From Spartobacteria bacterium (lineage in GTDB: Bacteria > Verrucomicrobiota > Verrucomicrobiia > Chthoniobacterales > UBA10450): 8,901 nucleotides of DNA. Numbering within the stretch: the stretch's first letter is position 1; the number at the start of each line of letters is the position of its first letter. The stretch spans positions 1 through 8,901 of the forward strand of contig JAJPJU010000114.1 of assembly GCA_021324035.1 (NCBI GenBank), given 5' to 3'. A model generated the notes under the pieces. That model was not told the origin of the DNA, searched no databases, and worked only from the letters and a program-made list of their open reading frames with translations. This document shows, one piece after another, positions 6,176-8,901 of the stretch. The translations under genes were made by a program, and so were the position numbers.

Positions 6176-7818
6176 AACATGACTGCTGGATTGATCTAAG
6201 AATTCTCGGTTTCGTTTTTTTTGCGGCGTTTAGTTCACTCGTCGTCGCTGCCAACCCCAATCCGGAAGCTCCGGTCCGAATAATTCCCGGATTAGGCGAA
6301 GTTCATCACCCCGTTTCGACCAAGAACAAGCAGGCCCAGCAGTTTTTCGATCAGGGAATGAAATTCGTTTACGGGTTCAATCACGACGAAGCGCGCAGGT
6401 CTTTCATGCGCGCGGCGGAGCTGGATCCAAAACTGGCGATGGCGCATTGGGGCGTTGCCCTAACTCTCGGCCCAAATTACAATTTACCGGTCGATCCCGA
6501 GCGGGAGCGAGCCGGTTACGACGCGGTCCAACGCGCGGTTGCCCTCAAGCAAAACGCTTCTGAGCCGGAGCAAGCCTACATTGATGCCCTCACGGTTCGC
6601 TATTCGAATGATCCGAATGCGGATCTCCACGCCCTGGATCGCGCTTATGCTGACGCGATGGGCAAACTTGCGGCGCGTTATCCCGATGATCTCGATGCCG
6701 CCACGCTTTTTGCCGAAAGCATGATGAATTTGAATCCATGGAAGCTTTGGACGGCGGACGGCAAACCGGCCGAAGGTACCGACGAAATCGTATCCACCCT
6801 CGAATCCGTGTTGAAGCGCGATCCGAATCATCTCGGCGCAAATCATTATTATATTCATGCCGTTGAAGCTTCGACCCATCCGGAGCGCGCATTACCGAGT
6901 GCAGCTCGTTTGGAAAAATTGGCGCCGGCCGAAGGTCATCTCGCTCACATGCCGTCGCATATTTATGCGCGGGTGGGGGATCATGCTGCATCCGCCCGTT
7001 GCAACGCCGCTGCAATGGTCGCGGATAAAAAATTCCTCGAGCAGACCCACGAGCAAGGCTTTTACCGGCTCATGTATTACAGCCACAACATGCATTTTCT
7101 TGCCTTCGCCGATTGCATGCGCGGAGATTTCGCCGGAGCCAGGACCGCAGCCGATCAGTTGGTCAACAACGTAAAACTCGGGGTGAAGGCGATTCCGATG
7201 CTCGAAGGTTTCATGCCGACGCCGATTCTGGTCCTGATCGCGTTCGAGCGTTGGCAGGATATTTTGAAATTTCCCCAACCGGAGAGCTCACTCGGGTTGA
7301 CCAACGCGGTGTGGCATTCAGCGCGCGGAATCGCTTTCGCCAATCTTGGCAAGACGGAGGAAGCTGAGAAAGAGCAGAAAGCTTTTCGTGATTTGGTTGC
7401 GAAGCTCCCGGCCGACGACATGTACGACATGCTGAATACGCGAGGTGCCGTGTTCAAGATTCACGACGACGTTTTGGCGGCCGCCATAGCTCACAGCCGG
7501 CACGACGACAATGCTGCGGTCGATCTGCTAAAACAGGCCGTTGCCGGTGAGGACGCGCTCAGTTACAGCGAACCGCCTGCCTGGTATCCACCCGTTCGAC
7601 CAACCCTTGGGCGTCTGCTCTTGACAATGAATCGCGCGGACGATGCAGAGAAAGTTTTTCGCGAAGACTTGGAGCGGACTTCGCGCGACGCGCGGTCGCT
7701 CTCTGGTTTGCGTGACGCCCTTAAGGCCCAGAAGCGAGATTACGAGGCCGAGCAAATTGATCAGCAGTTTCGCGCCGCCTGGAAGTCGGCCGAGGTTGGA
7801 AACGCCTCCTCTCGCTAA
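6172..7818 (+). CDS. Exported tetratricopeptide-repeat protein, His-rich
   Basis: Predicted 548-residue TPR protein of unknown function. Residues 1-27 form a signal peptide (hydrophobic ILGFVFFAAFSSLVVAA), so it is probably periplasmic. A clear TPR follows the signal (QQFFDQGMKFVYGFNHDEAR...AAELDPKLAMAHWGVALTLG, 56-100). Weaker helical repeats occur near 203-285 and 382-410, and a last TPR pair lies around 475-535 (LGRLLLTMNRADDAEKVFRE). The middle is unusually histidine-rich in short motifs: NHYYIH (224-229), HLAHMPSHIY (256-265) and YYSHNMHF (302-309). Their spacing suggests a ligand or metal site, but this is inference. Start ATG 6172 overlaps the recA stop by four bases, and GAGG (6161-6164) sits seven bases upstream, so translation is coupled to recA. 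I recall similar secreted TPR proteins of about 550 residues, uncharacterised, in many Gram-negative phyla. No catalytic domain is evident. Confidence 0.88.
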   Translation: MKHDCWIDLRILGFVFFAAFSSLVVAANPNPEAPVRIIPGLGEVHHPVSTKNKQAQQFFDQGMKFVYGFNHDEARRSFMRAAELDPKLAMAHWGVALTLGPNYNLPVDPERERAGYDAVQRAVALKQNASEPEQAYIDALTVRYSNDPNADLHALDRAYADAMGKLAARYPDDLDAATLFAESMMNLNPWKLWTADGKPAEGTDEIVSTLESVLKRDPNHLGANHYYIHAVEASTHPERALPSAARLEKLAPAEGHLAHMPSHIYARVGDHAASARCNAAAMVADKKFLEQTHEQGFYRLMYYSHNMHFLAFADCMRGDFAGARTAADQLVNNVKLGVKAIPMLEGFMPTPILVLIAFERWQDILKFPQPESSLGLTNAVWHSARGIAFANLGKTEEAEKEQKAFRDLVAKLPADDMYDMLNTRGAVFKIHDDVLAAAIAHSRHDDNAAVDLLKQAVAGEDALSYSEPPAWYPPVRPTLGRLLLTMNRADDAEKVFREDLERTSRDARSLSGLRDALKAQKRDYEAEQIDQQFRAAWKSAEVGNASSR

Positions 7819-7862
7819 GCTCTGAATTTGGCACCCTTCGCCTGAAATTTTCAGGTTTCTCG

Positions 7863-7883
7863 AATCCGTGCTAATTCGTGTCT
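7863..7883 (+). repeat. Short tandem direct repeat upstream of alaS
   Basis: AATCCGTGCT (7863-7872) is followed immediately by AATTCGTGTCT (7873-7883), two imperfect copies of an AATYCGTG unit. It lies in the 73-base gap before alaS, nine bases from its ATG, where a Shine-Dalgarno would be expected but none is seen. From memory, similar 'AATCCGTG...' tandems recur between genes in soil bacteria, but this cannot be confirmed from one window. The same gap also contains a 15-base near-palindrome (7841-7855) with a short T run, too small to call a terminator. Confidence 0.35.
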
Positions 7884-7891
7884 GACAGCTC

Positions 7892-8901
7892 ATGACCTCG
7901 GCCCAAATCCGCCAATCGTTCCTCGATTTCTTCCGCGAGAAGAAACACACCGTCGTGCCGTCGTCGCCCCTGATGCCGGACGCGCCGAACCTGCTTTTTA
8001 CGAATGCCGGCATGAATCAGTTCGTACCCATTTTTCTGGGGCAACAGAAACCGCGGTGGAATCCGCCGCGGGTTGTCGATACCCAGAAATGCATTCGGGC
8101 CGGCGGCAAACATAACGACCTCGAAGACGTCGGGCTCGATACCTATCACCACACCTTTTTCGAAATGCTCGGCAACTGGAGCTTCGGCGATTACTTCAAG
8201 AAAGAGGTGATCGAATGGGCTTGGGAGTTGGTGGTCAAGCGTTGGAAATTTCCTCCGCAACGGCTTTACGCGACTGTTTATCAACCCGGGCCGGGCGATC
8301 CGAGCGAGTTCGATCAGGAAGCGTACGATCATTGGGCGCGATTGTTTCGCGACGCGGATCTCGATCCCAAGATTCACGTGGCTGGTTTCGGGAAGGCCGA
8401 CAATTTCTGGATGATGGGCGATACCGGCCCGTGTGGTCCGTGCTCGGAGCTGCATGTCGATCTTACGCCCGACGGCGACACCCGGGGCACGCTCGTGAAC
8501 AAGAACGATCCGCGTTGCATCGAAATCTGGAACCTGGTGTTCATTCAGTTCAATGCGCAGCCTGTAGCCGGGGGCGATGGCCCCGGCCGGATGGAGTTTG
8601 TTCCGCTGCCGCAGCGCCACGTCGACACCGGAATGGGTTTCGAGCGCGTGGCTTCAATCATTCAAGGAACAAAGAACCTGACTGATTTCTCCGGCACGGT
8701 TTCTAATTACGAGACCGATGTTTTCCGGCCAATCTTCGACGAGATCGAAAAACTGAGCGGCAAAAAATACGCGAGCACGCTGCCGATTGTAGGGCGTCTC
8801 GGTGAGACGCCGGCGGCTGACACAGCCGCCCTACAACAAATTCAGATCGACATCGCTTTCCGGGTCATTGCCGATCACATTCGCGCGCTGAGTTTCGCGA
8901 T
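7892..8901 (+). CDS. alaS: Alanyl-tRNA synthetase, N-terminal part (3' end outside window)
   Basis: Class II aminoacyl-tRNA synthetase that charges tRNA-Ala with alanine in the cytoplasm. The frame is open from ATG 7892 to the window edge (336 codons plus two bases). The N-terminus (IRQSFLDFFREKKHTVVPSS) is the hallmark start of AlaRS. Catalytic-domain motifs follow: LLFTNAGMNQF (34-44), CIRAGGKHNDLEDVG (67-81), TFFEMLGNWSFGDYF (88-102), FWMMGDTGPCGPCSE (172-186), EIWNLVFIQF (211-220), HVDTGMGFERVASIIQG (243-259) and RVIADHIRALSF (324-335). The editing and C-Ala domains lie beyond the window. No clear Shine-Dalgarno precedes the start, but no other start fits. Residues about 299-315 are encoded by a palindromic repeat inserted in frame between SGKKY and IDIAFRVIADH. 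The flanking motifs are intact, so the gene is probably functional. Confidence 0.97.
   Translation, partial: MTSAQIRQSFLDFFREKKHTVVPSSPLMPDAPNLLFTNAGMNQFVPIFLGQQKPRWNPPRVVDTQKCIRAGGKHNDLEDVGLDTYHHTFFEMLGNWSFGDYFKKEVIEWAWELVVKRWKFPPQRLYATVYQPGPGDPSEFDQEAYDHWARLFRDADLDPKIHVAGFGKADNFWMMGDTGPCGPCSELHVDLTPDGDTRGTLVNKNDPRCIEIWNLVFIQFNAQPVAGGDGPGRMEFVPLPQRHVDTGMGFERVASIIQGTKNLTDFSGTVSNYETDVFRPIFDEIEKLSGKKYASTLPIVGRLGETPAADTAALQQIQIDIAFRVIADHIRALSFA
8787..8836 (+). repeat. Double-hairpin palindromic element inserted in frame in alaS
   Basis: Fifty bases are organised with no unpaired base outside two three-base loops. TTGTAG (8787-8792) pairs with CTACAA (8831-8836) as a closing stem. GGCGTCTC (8793-8800) pairs with GAGACGCC (8804-8811) across GGT. 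GGCGGCTG (8812-8819) pairs with CAGCCGCC (8823-8830) across ACA. This gives 22 perfect base pairs in a three-way junction. The core is read in the alaS frame without a stop as VGRLGETPAADTAALQ. Its size (about 48 bases, or 16 codons) preserves the frame. The design resembles mobile palindromic elements such as REP/BIME or the Rickettsia palindromic elements found inside genes. No second copy is in this window. Confidence 0.85.

Noticed and set aside
6172..7818. RecX or another recombination role for the gene after recA
   Set aside because: It has a signal peptide and TPR repeats, with no RecX-like three-helix repeats, and is far too long for RecX.
7841..7855. Near-palindrome CCTGAAA/TTTCAGG after the TPR gene as a terminator
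   Set aside because: Only about five bp can pair around a usable loop and the following T run is short and interrupted; too weak to call.
7871..8620. Minus-strand open frame of 249 codons opposite alaS
   Set aside because: It lies inside the unmistakable AlaRS catalytic domain read on the plus strand; the antisense translation has no signal or family resemblance.

Overview
This looks like a core-genome segment of a soil-type Verrucomicrobiota bacterium, most likely related to Chthoniobacterales/Spartobacteria. That placement is an inference. It rests on the style of the RpoD, RecA and AlaRS proteins, the small 'LWDLLGQA...SPFF' membrane protein beside a sigma factor, and a moderately GC-rich composition with little Shine-Dalgarno use before several starts. 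No search could be run. Coding density is high and no gap between genes reaches 300 bases. There are no rRNA or tRNA genes, CRISPR arrays, transposases or phage genes.

Layout from left to right. At 1-1569 is the 3' part of rpoD (primary sigma factor, cut by the window edge). It is followed on the same strand by a one-helix membrane protein (1643-1999) and an overlapping exported, charged helical protein resembling DUF3106 (1972-2511). A hairpin terminator at 2500-2534 separates these from a convergent minus-strand pair: ribD (2879-3913) and, 60 bases downstream of it, a small secreted tyrosine-rich protein (2561-2818). Divergent from ribD is a two-gene small-heat-shock operon (two different Hsp20 proteins, 4171-4629 and 4670-5026) closed by a textbook intrinsic terminator (5045-5079). 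Then come recA (5138-6175) and, overlapping its stop codon by four bases, an exported TPR protein (6172-7818). The window ends inside alaS (7892 onward).

Functionally the window mixes housekeeping (transcription initiation, riboflavin synthesis, recombination, alanyl-tRNA charging) with envelope and stress proteins (the membrane/secreted pair behind rpoD, the Hsp20 pair, the TPR protein). The exported genes behind rpoD and recA look like translationally coupled or co-transcribed passengers.

The most striking non-genic structure is a perfectly paired 50-base, double-hairpin palindromic element (8787-8836) lying in frame inside the catalytic region of alaS and translated as about 16-17 extra residues. 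It resembles in concept the palindromic elements that insert into genes of Rickettsia, and it is the best candidate here for something undescribed. Lesser points are a hairpin in the hsp20 leader, a paired repeat upstream of the tyrosine-rich gene, and the coupling of an exported TPR protein to recA.
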